DNA from: VRUE01 sp963774555
GTDB lineage: Bacteria > Actinomycetota > Thermoleophilia > Solirubrobacterales > 70-9
Length of the DNA stretch: 64,000 nucleotides
Direction: 5' to 3'
Assembly: GCA_963774555.1 (NCBI GenBank)
Contig: CAVZFL010000001.1
Coordinates: 1,426,001-1,490,000, forward strand
In this document: positions 31,187-39,690 of the stretch, in pieces
Numbering within the stretch: the stretch's first letter is position 1
Layout: every line of letters begins with the position of its first letter
The notes under the pieces: model-generated
Database searches by the model: none
What the model saw: the letters and a program-made list of their open reading frames with translations, nothing else
What the model was told of the DNA's origin: nothing
Translations under genes and position numbers: made by a program

Positions 31187-31921
31187 ATGAGACTGGAGGG
31201 ACGAAAGGCGCTGGTCACCGGCGGAGCCAGCGGGATTGGCGCCGCGATCGCGGCGCGGCTCGCCGCCGAGGGCGCCGAGGTCTGGGTCGGCGACATCGAC
31301 ACCGAGGGCGCTGAGCGGGTCGCCGGCGAGGTCAACGGCCATACGCTCGAGCTCGACGTGACCGATCTCGACTCGGCCAGAGCCGCGGTCGAGGCAGCGG
31401 GCACGCTCGACATCCTCGTCAACAACGCCGGCACCGACGAGTTCGGCTTCTTCACCTACACCACGCCCGAGCAGTGGCAGCGGGTGCTGGCGATCAACCT
31501 CGGCGGCGTGCTCAACTGCACCCACGCGGTACTGCCTTCGATGCAGGGGGCCAAATACGGCCGCATCCTCAGCATCTCCTCAGAGGCCGGCCGGGTCGGC
31601 TCCAAGGGCTCGGCCGTCTACTCCGCGGCCAAGGGCGGGATCGTCGCCTTCATGAAGGCGATCGCCCGCGAGAACGCCCGCTACGGGATCACCGCCAACT
31701 CGATCGCCCCCGGCCCGATCGAGACCCCCCTCCTGATGGGAGCCAAAGACTTCGGCGAGATCGGCGAGAAGGTAATCGAGACGATGAAGTCGGCAACCCA
31801 GATGGGCCGCCTGGGCCAACCCGACGAGGTAGCAGCAGCCGCCGCCTTCCTAGTAAGCGACGACGCCACCTACGTAACCGGCGAGACCCTAGGCGTAAGC
31901 GGCGGCCTAGGCATGGTGTAG
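31187..31921 (+). CDS. SDR-family oxidoreductase
   Basis: 244 residues from ATG 31187, divergent from npdG with 28 nt between starts. Classical short-chain dehydrogenase: TGGASGIG cofactor motif, DILVNNAGTDEFGF, and the catalytic Ser...YSAAKGG (Tyr-x-x-x-Lys) triad, then IAPGPIETPLL. GDIDTEGAE after strand 2 has an acidic residue that normally favours NAD(H). It is most like 3-oxoacyl-ACP reductase/3-hydroxyacyl-CoA dehydrogenase types, but substrate is not assignable. The last 45 codons use GTA and CTA, rare in the neighbouring genes. Confidence 0.88.
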   Translation: MRLEGRKALVTGGASGIGAAIAARLAAEGAEVWVGDIDTEGAERVAGEVNGHTLELDVTDLDSARAAVEAAGTLDILVNNAGTDEFGFFTYTTPEQWQRVLAINLGGVLNCTHAVLPSMQGAKYGRILSISSEAGRVGSKGSAVYSAAKGGIVAFMKAIARENARYGITANSIAPGPIETPLLMGAKDFGEIGEKVIETMKSATQMGRLGQPDEVAAAAAFLVSDDATYVTGETLGVSGGLGMV

Positions 31922-31946
31922 CCCCAGGGGGGAGAACTTGCTCGAC

Positions 31947-31984
31947 TGACCACTTAATGACCCTATGGGGTCACCAATTGGTCA
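31947..31984. promoter_or_regulatory. Concentric dyad centred on the AbiEi/DUF559 start codon
   Basis: Two nested inverted repeats share one centre: outer TGACCA (31947-31952) with TGGTCA (31979-31984), inner TGACCC (31958-31963) with GGGTCA (31968-31973). The ATG at 31965 is in the 4-nt loop. This is the arrangement expected of an operator for autorepression by the encoded AbiEi-like domain. Confidence 0.6.
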
Positions 31985-32879
31985 ATCGGCGGGCAGTTTG
32001 TGGAGTTTGGCTCGTAGGCAGCATGGGGTGGTTGCTCATGGGCAGCTGTTGGGGGCGGGACTGAGCAGTCAGTCGATTCAGCACCGAGTTTCCAGGGGTC
32101 GGCTGCATCGCGTAAGGCGTGGGGTATATGCCGTGGGACGGGGAGATCTCACCAGGCATGGGGAATGGATGGCCGCCGTTCTTGCCTGTGGGCCGGGGGC
32201 CGTTTTGAGCCACACCAGTGCGGCAGCGCTCTGGGGGATTGCGACCGAGGGCAGAAGCATCGAGGTCGCGGTTGCAGCGGCGGCTCGGAGTCGCCCGCGC
32301 GACCTCGTCGTCCATCGTCGTGAGCTTCCCGACGCTGCTCGCATGTTCTGTCATCGCATCCCGGTGACCAGTCCAGTACAGACGCTGGTCGATCTGGCTT
32401 CGCAGCCTTCTTCGGGTCCGCTCGAGCGAGCGGTCAACGAGGCTGATCGCCTTGATCTGGTCGATCCCGAAACACTGCGTGCGGCGCTCGTGGCCTACCG
32501 CGGTCAGCGCGGGGTGGCTCGACTCCGCCAACTGCTTGATCGGCGGACGTTCCGGCTGACGGACTCGGATCTGGAGCGTTGGTTCCTGCCACAGGTTCGC
32601 AAGGCAGGCCTGCCCTTGCCGTTGACACAACAGCGTCTGAACGGCTTCAAAGTCGACTTCCTCTGGCCCGATCTTCGGCTTGTCGTAGAGACGGACGGGC
32701 TCCGCTATCACCGCACGCCCGCGCAGCAGGCGCGCGATCGCGTTCGCGATCAGGCCCATCTTGCCGCCGGCTTCATCCCGCTGCGCTTCACGCACTGGCA
32801 GGTGCGCTACGAACGCGACTATGTGCGTACGACGCTGCTTGCTGTCGTTCGCCGTATCGACCCGAGGCGAAATGCCTAA
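31965..32879 (+). CDS. AbiEi-type antitoxin domain fused to DUF559 (Vsr-like) nuclease domain
   Basis: 304 residues. N-terminal winged helix (ARRQHGVVAHGQLLGAGLSS, then RVSRGRLHRVRRGVYAVG) is the AbiEi_4-like domain; the middle VLSHTSAAALWGI and IPVTSPVQTLVDLA match the AbiEi core. The C-terminal part (FKVDFLWPDLRLVVETDGLR, HAxxD-like QQARDRVRDQAHLAAGFIPL, RFTHWQV) is a DUF559/Vsr-like PD-(D/E)xK fold with Asp and Glu in place. Such fusions are frequent in Actinobacteria and usually lack a separate toxin gene, as here. The role, defence or regulation, is unproven. Confidence 0.85.
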   Translation: MGSPIGQSAGSLWSLARRQHGVVAHGQLLGAGLSSQSIQHRVSRGRLHRVRRGVYAVGRGDLTRHGEWMAAVLACGPGAVLSHTSAAALWGIATEGRSIEVAVAAAARSRPRDLVVHRRELPDAARMFCHRIPVTSPVQTLVDLASQPSSGPLERAVNEADRLDLVDPETLRAALVAYRGQRGVARLRQLLDRRTFRLTDSDLERWFLPQVRKAGLPLPLTQQRLNGFKVDFLWPDLRLVVETDGLRYHRTPAQQARDRVRDQAHLAAGFIPLRFTHWQVRYERDYVRTTLLAVVRRIDPRRNA

Positions 32880-32890
32880 GCTGCCGAGTC

Positions 32891-33814
32891 ATGACGGCGT
32901 TGCCCAGCTCAGTCCGCATTCGCGAGGTGGGGCCTCGCGACGGGTTTCAGAACGAGCCGGAGACGATCGCGGCGGCGGAGAAGATACGGCTCGTCGACAT
33001 GCTCTCGGGAACGGGGCTGAAGCGGATCGAGGTGACCTCGTTCGTGCGGCCGGAGGTGATCCCGCAGCTTTCCGACGCCGAGGAGGTGCTGGCCGGGGTG
33101 CAGCGGCGGGAGGGCGTCGCCTTCTCGGTGCTGGTGCCGAACGAGCGGGGGCTGGAGCGGGCGCTGGAGTTGCGCGACCGCTTCGACGAGATCAACGTCT
33201 TCGTCTCCGCTTCAGAGACGCACAACCGCAAGAACGTCAACCGGACGATCGAGGAGTCGCTGAACGGGTTGGAGCGGACGCTGGAGGGGGCGCGCGAGGC
33301 GGGGCTGCGCTGCGAGGGCGTGATCTCGACCTCCTTCGGCTGTCCCTACGAGGGCGAGGTGCCGGCCGAGCGGGTCTTCGGCATCGCCGAGCGACTCGCC
33401 GCCGCGGGCTGCGCCGAGGTCGGCTTCGGCGACACCACGGGCATGGCCAACCCTCGCCAGGTTGGCGAGTTCTTTGCTGCCGCCCGGGAGCGCCTCGGTG
33501 AGGTCGAGTTGACGGCGCACTTCCACAACACGCGCGGCCAGGGTCTCGCCAACGTGCTCGCAGCGCTCGAGCAGGGGGTCGAGTCCTTCGAGTCGAGCTT
33601 CGGCGAGCTGGGCGGCTGCCCGGTGCCGCCGGGCGCCACCGGCAACATCGCCACCGAGGACGTGGTCTCGATGCTGCACGAGATGGGGGTCGAGACCGGG
33701 ATCGACCTGGCGGCGCTGGTCGGGGCCGCGCGAGCGGCGCAGGACGTGCTCGGGCGGCCGCTCGGCTCGCACGTCTTGAAGGCCGGCGCCGTGAACTGGC
33801 ATCGCGCCGAATAG
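32891..33814 (+). CDS. Hydroxymethylglutaryl-CoA lyase
   Basis: 307 residues from ATG 32891. TIM-barrel aldolase of the HMG-CoA lyase group: IREVGPRDGFQNEPETI (catalytic Arg-Asp), IEVTSFVRPEVIPQLSDAEE, STSFGCPYEGEV, GFGDTTGMANPRQVG, and the Cys-containing flexible loop GGCPVPPGATGNIATEDVV. It cleaves HMG-CoA to acetoacetate and acetyl-CoA in leucine catabolism. The next genes (acyl-CoA carboxylase beta and, further on, acetoacetyl-CoA synthetase) fit branched-chain or ketone-body catabolism. Confidence 0.92.
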   Translation: MTALPSSVRIREVGPRDGFQNEPETIAAAEKIRLVDMLSGTGLKRIEVTSFVRPEVIPQLSDAEEVLAGVQRREGVAFSVLVPNERGLERALELRDRFDEINVFVSASETHNRKNVNRTIEESLNGLERTLEGAREAGLRCEGVISTSFGCPYEGEVPAERVFGIAERLAAAGCAEVGFGDTTGMANPRQVGEFFAAARERLGEVELTAHFHNTRGQGLANVLAALEQGVESFESSFGELGGCPVPPGATGNIATEDVVSMLHEMGVETGIDLAALVGAARAAQDVLGRPLGSHVLKAGAVNWHRAE

Positions 33815-33825
33815 GCTCCGCCACC

Positions 33826-35346
33826 GTGACCGACTTCGCCAAAGCGCTCGAGGCCGCCCTCGCCGGCGGCCCGCAGCGCCATCACGAGAAGACCGCCGAG
33901 CAGGGCAAGCTGCCGGTGCGCGAGCAGGTCGAGCGGCTGGTCGATCCCGGCTCCTTCGCCGAGGAGGCGGCGCTCGCCAACTGGGACAAGGAGGGCCTTG
34001 GCGCCGATGGCGTCGTCACTGGTCTCGCCACGATCGACGGCCGCCGCGTCGCCCTGATGGCCAACGACCCGACGGTCAAGGCGGGCTCTTGGGGTCCCAA
34101 GACCGTGGAGAAGATCCTCCGCATCCAGGAGCGGGCGCTCTCGCTGCAGATCCCGATCCTCTACCTGGTCGACTCGGCCGGCGCCCGGATCACCGACCAG
34201 GTGCAGATGTTCCCCGGCCGCCGCGGCGCCGGGCGGATCTTCCACAACGAGGTGCGGCTCTCCGGCCAGGTGCCGCAGGTCTGCCTGCTGTTCGGGCCGA
34301 GCGCCGCCGGCGGCGCCTACATCCCGGCCTTCTGCGACGTCGTGATCATGCGCGACGGCAACGCCTCGATGTACCTCGGCTCGCCACGGATGGCGGAGAT
34401 GGTGATCGGCGAAACGGTCAGCCTGGAGGAGATGGGCGGCGCCAAGATGCACACCGGGGTCTCCGGTTGCGGCCACTTCCTGGTCAAGAGCGACGAGGAG
34501 GCGATCGACCTCGCCAAGCGCTACCTCTCCTTCATGCCGGGCAGCTGGCGTGAGCGCCCGCCCGCCGCGCCTGCCGCCGCCCCGGCCTCGAAGACGCCGA
34601 TCGCCGAGCTGATCCCCGCCGACGAGAACCGCCCCTTCGACATGCAGCAGCTGCTCGACTCCCTGCTCGACGCCGACAGCTTCCTGCCCGTGCACAAGCG
34701 CTGGGCGAAGGAGCTGATCGTCGGCTACGGGCGGCTCGACGGTCGCGCGATCGGCATCGTCGCCAACCAGCCCAAGCACACCGGCGGCGTCCTCTTCGTC
34801 GACTCGGCCGACAAGGCGGCGCGCTTCATCCAGACCTGCAACGCCTTCAACCTGCCGCTGCTCTTCCTCGCCGACGTGCCCGGCTTCATGATCGGCACCG
34901 CGGTCGAGCGCCAGGGGATCATCCGTCACGGGGCGAAGATGATCAGCGCCGTCTCCGAAGCGACCGTGCCGAAGATCTCGGTGGTCGTGCGCAAGGCCTA
35001 CGGCGCCGGCCTCTACGCGATGGCGGGGCCGGCCTTCGAGCCCGACTGCTGCATCGCCCTGCCCAGCGCCTCGATCGCGGTGATGGGCCCGCAGGCGGCG
35101 ATCAACGCCGTCTTCTACAACCAGATCCAGGCGATCGAGGACGAGGCGGAGCGCGAGGCCTTCGTGGCCCAGAAGCGCGAGGAATACGCCGAGGACATCG
35201 ACATCCTCCACCTCGCCTCGGAGCTGGTCGTCGACGCGGTGGTCGAGCCCGCCGATCTGCGCGCCGACCTGATCAAGCGCTTCGAGCTCGCGGCGAGCAA
35301 GGATCGCTCGTTTGCCGAGCGGCGCAACCCGGTTACACCCGCCTGA
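33826..35346 (+). CDS. Acyl-CoA carboxylase, carboxyltransferase (beta) subunit
   Basis: 506 residues from GTG 33826, 11 nt after the HMG-CoA lyase gene. Two crotonase-like halves: LYLVDSAGARITDQVQMFPG, LLFGPSAAGGAYIPAFCDVV (first oxyanion region) and FLADVPGFMIGTAVERQGII, VVVRKAYGAGLYAMAGPAFE (second). Specificity (propionyl-, methylcrotonyl- or geranyl-CoA) cannot be fixed by eye; the adjacent HMG-CoA lyase makes methylcrotonyl-CoA attractive, but MHTGVSGCGHF differs from the usual MccB segment. No alpha (biotin carboxylase) subunit is in the window. Confidence 0.9.
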   Translation: MTDFAKALEAALAGGPQRHHEKTAEQGKLPVREQVERLVDPGSFAEEAALANWDKEGLGADGVVTGLATIDGRRVALMANDPTVKAGSWGPKTVEKILRIQERALSLQIPILYLVDSAGARITDQVQMFPGRRGAGRIFHNEVRLSGQVPQVCLLFGPSAAGGAYIPAFCDVVIMRDGNASMYLGSPRMAEMVIGETVSLEEMGGAKMHTGVSGCGHFLVKSDEEAIDLAKRYLSFMPGSWRERPPAAPAAAPASKTPIAELIPADENRPFDMQQLLDSLLDADSFLPVHKRWAKELIVGYGRLDGRAIGIVANQPKHTGGVLFVDSADKAARFIQTCNAFNLPLLFLADVPGFMIGTAVERQGIIRHGAKMISAVSEATVPKISVVVRKAYGAGLYAMAGPAFEPDCCIALPSASIAVMGPQAAINAVFYNQIQAIEDEAEREAFVAQKREEYAEDIDILHLASELVVDAVVEPADLRADLIKRFELAASKDRSFAERRNPVTPA

Positions 35347-35381
35347 GAGCACCGCCGCGGTTCCCCGCTACCGTTCGCGGC

Positions 35382-36047
35382 GTGCCGCGGAACGTCAAGG
35401 CTCCGCTCGCGGGGTGCCTGGTCTGCACTGGCGGCTTGGGCATTGTGGCCCTGCTCGTCAATGGCTCGGGCTCGGTGCAGAGCCTCGACCGCACTCTGCG
35501 CGACTGGCTTCTCGCCGATCGCGGTTCGGAGGTTGAATCGGTTGCGCGCGCCCTCGCCCACCTCGGCGACCCGCTCACGATGGTCCTGCTCCTTGCGCTT
35601 GCCTGTGGCATCGGGTGGATGAGGGGAAGGCGGCGTGAGGCCGTCGCGGCACTCGCCGTGGTCGTCGGCGCCAACCTGACGACGCAGCTGCTCAAGGTGC
35701 TCGTCTCGCATCCCCGCGTCCGCTCGATCCTCGGCGCCGAAGGATTCGCCTGGGACGGCTTTCCCAGCGGCCACACAACTTCGGTCGCCTCGCTCACCAT
35801 CGCCTTCGCGCTCGTCGTGCCGGAGCGGCTGCGGCCGCTGGTCTGGGCCCTGGGCGCCTGCCTGACCACCGCCGTGGGATGCGCGATGGTGGCCCTGCAT
35901 CGGCACTTTCCAAGCGACGTCGTTGGCGGGGTGCTGGTCGCGGGCGCCTGGGGATTCGGCGCCTTGGCGGTGCTTCGGCTCCTGGATCGCGAGCGGCCGC
36001 AGCCGGCGGATCAACCTTTGAGGTCGGCCGCCATCTCGGTGAAGTAG
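35382..36047 (+). CDS. PAP2-family membrane phosphatase
   Basis: 221 residues from GTG 35382. Six hydrophobic segments. The three phosphatase motifs are present: KVLVSHPRVRS (motif 1, Lys/Arg), FPSGHTTSVASL (motif 2, catalytic-site Ser-Gly-His) and ALHRHFPSDVVGGVL (motif 3, Arg...His...Asp, with the nucleophile His). Likely substrates are lipid phosphates such as undecaprenyl or phosphatidic phosphate. Its 3' end overlaps the convergent acetoacetyl-CoA synthetase gene by 37 nt. Confidence 0.87.
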   Translation: MPRNVKAPLAGCLVCTGGLGIVALLVNGSGSVQSLDRTLRDWLLADRGSEVESVARALAHLGDPLTMVLLLALACGIGWMRGRRREAVAALAVVVGANLTTQLLKVLVSHPRVRSILGAEGFAWDGFPSGHTTSVASLTIAFALVVPERLRPLVWALGACLTTAVGCAMVALHRHFPSDVVGGVLVAGAWGFGALAVLRLLDRERPQPADQPLRSAAISVK

Positions 36048-37994
36048 TCGAGCGTCGCCGGGTTGGCGAGCGAGTCGCGGCTGGCCGCCTTCTCGGCCGG
36101 CGTGCCCATCAGGATTCGCTTCACCGGCACCTCCAGGACCTTGCCGCTGAGCGTGCGCGGCACCTCGGCGATCGCGAAGACCTCGTCGGGGACGTGTCGG
36201 GGGGAGCACTGGCTGCGGACGCGGCGGGCGATCTCCCGCCGCAGCTCGTCGTCGAGCTCGGCGCCCTCGCGGAGGACGACGAAGAGGGGCATCCAGCCCT
36301 CGGTGCCGGGACGGGGAATGTCGACGACGAGCGCGTCGACGATCTGCTCCAGCGAGAGCACGGCGCGGTAGATCTCGCTGGTGCCCATGCGGATGCCGGA
36401 GCGGTTGATCGTCGAGTCCGAGCGGCCGTAGATGACGGCGGTGCCGCGCGAGGTGATTTCGATCCAGTCGCCGTGGCGCCAGACGCCCGGGTACTGCTCG
36501 AAGTAGCTGGCGCGGTAGCGGCTCTGCGCCTCGTCGTCGCCCCAAAAGAAGACCGGCATCGATGGCATCGGCTGGGTGACGACCAGCTCGCCGACCTCGT
36601 CGATCAACGGCTTGCCGTCCTCGTCCCAGGCCTCGACCGCGGCGCCGAGCGCCCGGCCTTGCAGCTCACCGCGGTAGACGGGGAGCAGGACGACGCCGCC
36701 GACGAAGGCGGTGCAGAGGTCGGTGCCACCGCTGGTCGAGAAGAGCCAGGTGTCGGCGCCGAGGTGCTCGTAGATCCAGTCGAAGCCCTCGGGAGAGAGG
36801 GGGGAGCCGGTCGAGCCGACCGCCTTGAGGCGATCGAGGTCGCGGCCCGCCCCCGGTTCGATCCCCGCCTTCATGCAAGCCGCGATGTAGGAGGCGCTGG
36901 TGCCGAACATGGTGACGCCGGCGCGCTCGGCGAGGTCCCAGAGCACGCCCATGTCGGGATGGCCGGGGTTGCCGTCGTAGAGGACGATCGCGGCGCGGGT
37001 CAGCAGGCCGGAGACGAGGAAGTTCCACATCATCCAGCCGGTCGTGGTGAACCAGAAGAGGCGGTCGCCGGGGTGGGCGTCGACGTGGAGGTTGAGCTTC
37101 TTCAGGTGCTCGAGCAGGATGCCGCCCTGGGACTGGACGATCGCCTTCGGCAAGCCGGTCGTGCCCGAGGAGTAGAGGACCCAGAGCGGGTGCTCAAAGG
37201 GGACGCGCTCGAAGCTCAGCTCGGCCCCCTCGCCGGTGGCGAGCAGCTCCTCCCAGGGCATCGCGTCGCTCAGCGGCGAGAGGTCCGCGTCGGGATCGAG
37301 ATAGGGCAGGACGACGGTGCGCTCCAGGCTCGGCATCGCCGCCTGCAGCTGGGCCAGCGTCTCGCGCCGGTCGAAGTCCTTGCCGCCGTAGCGGTAGCCG
37401 TCGACGGCGAAGAGCACCTTGGGCTCGATCTGGGCGAAGCGGTCGATCACGCTCGCCGGGCCGAAGTCGGGCGAGCAGCTCGACCAGATCGCGCCGATGC
37501 TGGCGCTGGCGAGGAAGGCGACGATCGCCTCGGGGATATTGGGCAGGTAGGCGACGACGCGGTCGCCGCGCTCGACCCCGAGGGCCCGCAGGCCGGCGGC
37601 GGTCGCCGCGACCTGGGCGCGCAGCTCGCCCCAGCTCAGCTCGCCGAGCTGGCGCAGCTCCGAGGCGTGCCCGATCGCCGTCTGCGGCGTCGTCCTTGCC
37701 GGCGAAGACGTGCTCGGCGTAGTTGAGGCTGGTGCCGGCAAACCACTCGGCGCCGGGCATCGCCTGGCTGCCGAGTGCTCGCTCGTGGTCCCCGTCCGCC
37801 TGCACGCCGAAGAAGTCCCAGATCGAGGACCAGAAGCCCTCGAGGTCGGTGACCGACCAGCGCCAGAGCTCGTCGTAGGTGGCGAAGTCCTGGCCGCGTT
37901 CCCGCGCCAGCCAGCCCATGTACTCGCGCAGCCGCGAGCGCTCGGCCAGCGCGGCGGACGGCTCCCAGAGCTTCTCGGGCGCCGAGTCGCTCAC
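36011..37994 (-). CDS. Acetoacetyl-CoA synthetase, frame interrupted once
   Basis: Starts at GTG 37994 (SDSAPEKLWEPSAALAERSR). The N-terminal AACS cap reads YDELWRWSVTDLEGFWSSIW and GTSLNYAEHVFAGKDDA, then the frame breaks near 37680-37683. After removal of one base it continues AIGHASELRQLGELSWGEL to 36011, giving 660 residues, normal for AACS. Adenylation motifs: VLYSSGTTGLPKAIV (A3), STSGGTDLC (A5), RHGDWIEITSRGTAVIYGRS (A7/A8) and RTLSGKVLEVPVKR (A10 Lys). It activates acetoacetate, a product of the HMG-CoA lyase encoded at 32891. The single extra base may be an assembly error. GTGA overlap (37991-37994) couples it to the MBL gene. Confidence 0.82.
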
Positions 37995-38827
37995 GCCGCG
38001 GCGGCGCCGGTCGAGCTCGCCTGCGCCAGGTCGAGCTCATGCGGGTCGTGCGAGCAGAGGAGCCGCACGTCTTCGCCATGCCGGGAGACCAGCTCGCGCA
38101 GGCGCTCCTGGTTGGCCTTGCGCTGGCGACGGTCGGCGTTGTTGAGGTTTTGGAAGAGGCGCAGCCCCGGCGGGCAGCTGGGCGGGGTCGAGAGCTCGTC
38201 GTGGTGGAAGTAGGCGTCGCCGCAGTGCAGCAGCCAGCCGTCGTCGGTCTTGATCGCGACCCCGGTATGGCCGAGGGAATGCCCGGGCAACGGAATCAGC
38301 AGCACCTCGCTACCGAGGTCGGGCAGGATGCGCACGCCGCCGAAGCCGAACCACTCGTCGCCTTCCTCGTCGTGGCGGACCCAGCGCGGGTTGTGCTTCC
38401 AGTGGGCGGCGAGGTAGCGGGGACGATCGCGCAGGCGCGGGTTCATCGCGGCGTCGAGCTCCCGACCGAAGATGTGGACGTCAGCCTGCGGGAAGTCGGG
38501 CAGGCCGCCGGAGTGGTCGGGGTCGAGGTGGGTGGTGACGATCTGGCGCACGTCGGCGGCGGCGAAGCCGAGCGCCTCGACCTGCTTCAGGGCCGTCTCG
38601 CCGATCTCGGCCCGCGGCCGCATCAGCGCGAAGACCGGCCCGAGCTGGCGCGGGTTGCGGGTGTCCTCGGTGCCGAAGCCCGTGTCGAGCAGAACCAGCC
38701 CCTCGTCGCCCTCGATCAGCAGGCAGTGGCAGACGACCCGGCCCGCCTCGAGCAGTCCACCCTTGCCGTTGATTAGGCGCGCGCCATGAGGGCAGAGCGT
38801 CCCGCAGTTGAGGTGGTGGATGCGCAT
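37991..38827 (-). CDS. MBL-fold metallohydrolase (lactonase-like)
   Basis: 278 residues from ATG 38827. Metallo-beta-lactamase fold: LVLLDTGFGTEDTRNP, metal motif TTHLDPDHSGGL (HxDxDH, Asp in place of the second His of the usual HxHxDH), IPLPGHSLGHTGV (third-site His), LLHCGDAYFHHDEL (bridging Asp) and CSHDPHEL (last His). Overall layout is closest to the AHL-lactonase/AttM group. Substrate unknown. Translationally coupled by 4 nt to acetoacetyl-CoA synthetase, hinting at an acyl-thioester or lactone substrate. Confidence 0.82.
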   Translation of the reverse strand: MRIHHLNCGTLCPHGARLINGKGGLLEAGRVVCHCLLIEGDEGLVLLDTGFGTEDTRNPRQLGPVFALMRPRAEIGETALKQVEALGFAAADVRQIVTTHLDPDHSGGLPDFPQADVHIFGRELDAAMNPRLRDRPRYLAAHWKHNPRWVRHDEEGDEWFGFGGVRILPDLGSEVLLIPLPGHSLGHTGVAIKTDDGWLLHCGDAYFHHDELSTPPSCPPGLRLFQNLNNADRRQRKANQERLRELVSRHGEDVRLLCSHDPHELDLAQASSTGAAAA

Positions 38828-38912
38828 GGCGGCCGCGGGCAGTCTATTCGCGGTGGCGCCTGCAGGCGACAGTCAGGAAGTTCGCTCCCATTCCGTCTAT
38901 CGTTGGAGCCGC

Positions 38913-38995
38913 GCCGGAGTGATGGAACGGTAGACATGATTGACTCAAAATCAATTGCTCGCAAGGGCGTGCGGGTTCGACTCCCGCCTCCGGCA
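38913..38995 (+). tRNA. tRNA-Leu (CAA)
   Basis: 83 nt. Acceptor GCCGGAG (38913-38919) pairs with CTCCGGC (38988-38994), discriminator A. Anticodon loop CTCAAAA gives CAA. A long variable arm (GCTCGCAAGGGCGTG region) fits a class II leucine tRNA. T-arm GCGGG-TTCGACT-CCCGC. CCA is not encoded. Confidence 0.93.
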
Positions 38996-39009
38996 TCGGG
39001 ATTCCGGCG

Positions 39010-39546
39010 CTACGCCGGCAGCGGGGCGCCGTCGTCGGGTGAGGCGCCGTAGTCCTCGCCGGAGCCGATCGGGCGCTCCTCCTCGACGTGCCAGTTCTGG
39101 TTGAAGGCGTAGAGGGCGACGGCGACGATGACGATCTGCAGCAGCAGCAGGACGATCACCAGCACGCCGATCAGCGAGACGGGGATCAGGGCGTCTTCAA
39201 AGCCGGCCTTGTCGCGGGCGAACCAGCTGTCGGCGCCGGTGGCGCAGAAGATCGCCAGGATCGTCGAGAGGGCCGCCGCGACCGGCAGGATCCCGCGGTT
39301 CCAGCGGACGACGAGGAAGGCGAAGAAGGCGTAGAGCGCGGCGTAGATCAGGCAGACGATCCCCATGCCACCACCGCCGGTCATCAGCGAGAAGCCGGTG
39401 ATCGTCACCAGCGCCGCAATTGCCGCCGTCGCCGCGAGTAGGAAGACGAGCACGATCCTGGTCGTGACCGACCCGGCTTTTTCCCGATTTGGCCGCCACA
39501 ATTCGTAGCCAGGCCTGACCTCTCCAACCGCCACGCAAACGATCAT
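39010..39546 (-). CDS. Membrane protein of unknown function
   Basis: 178 residues if ATG 39546 is used; the first 26 are hydrophilic and the true start could be later. Four hydrophobic helices follow: IVLVFLLAATAAIAALVTIT, GIVCLIYAALYAFFAFLVV, ILPVAAALSTILAIFCAT and LIPVSLIGVLVIVLLLLQIV. The C-terminal tail is acidic and cytosolic. No recognised family. It lies between two tRNA-Leu genes. Confidence 0.65.
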   Translation of the reverse strand: MIVCVAVGEVRPGYELWRPNREKAGSVTTRIVLVFLLAATAAIAALVTITGFSLMTGGGGMGIVCLIYAALYAFFAFLVVRWNRGILPVAAALSTILAIFCATGADSWFARDKAGFEDALIPVSLIGVLVIVLLLLQIVIVAVALYAFNQNWHVEEERPIGSGEDYGASPDDGAPLPA

Positions 39547-39606
39547 AGAATCTAAGAGCGACGGCGCGGCATTGGTCGCGCGTTAAGCCCCGGTCGGGGC
39601 AGCCAC

Positions 39607-39690
39607 GCGGGCGTGGCGGAATTGGCATACGCGCCAGGTTTAGGTCCTGGTGGGCTTCGGCCCGTGGGGGTTCAAGTCCCTCCGCCCGCA
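39607..39690 (+). tRNA. tRNA-Leu (UAG)
   Basis: 84 nt. Acceptor GCGGGCG (39607-39613) pairs with CGCCCGC (39683-39689), discriminator A. Anticodon stem CCAGG/CCTGG encloses TTTAGGT, giving UAG. Long variable arm (TGGGCTTCGGCCCGT region). T-arm GGGGG-TTCAAGT-CCCTC. CCA not encoded. The 3' half is overlapped on the other strand by the LAGLIDADG gene. Confidence 0.93.

Noticed and set aside
29531..31525. Very long minus-strand ORF spanning cofD and npdG
   Set aside because: Only the cofD portion encodes a recognisable protein; the upstream part is a GC-driven open frame antisense or out of phase with npdG and the SDR gene.
31971..32795. Minus-strand ORF opposite the AbiEi/DUF559 gene
   Set aside because: The plus-strand product has two recognisable domains and a proper start; the antisense product has none.
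33346..35352. 668-codon minus-strand ORF across HMG-CoA lyase and carboxylase genes
   Set aside because: A shadow of high third-position GC; the plus strand encodes two clear enzymes.
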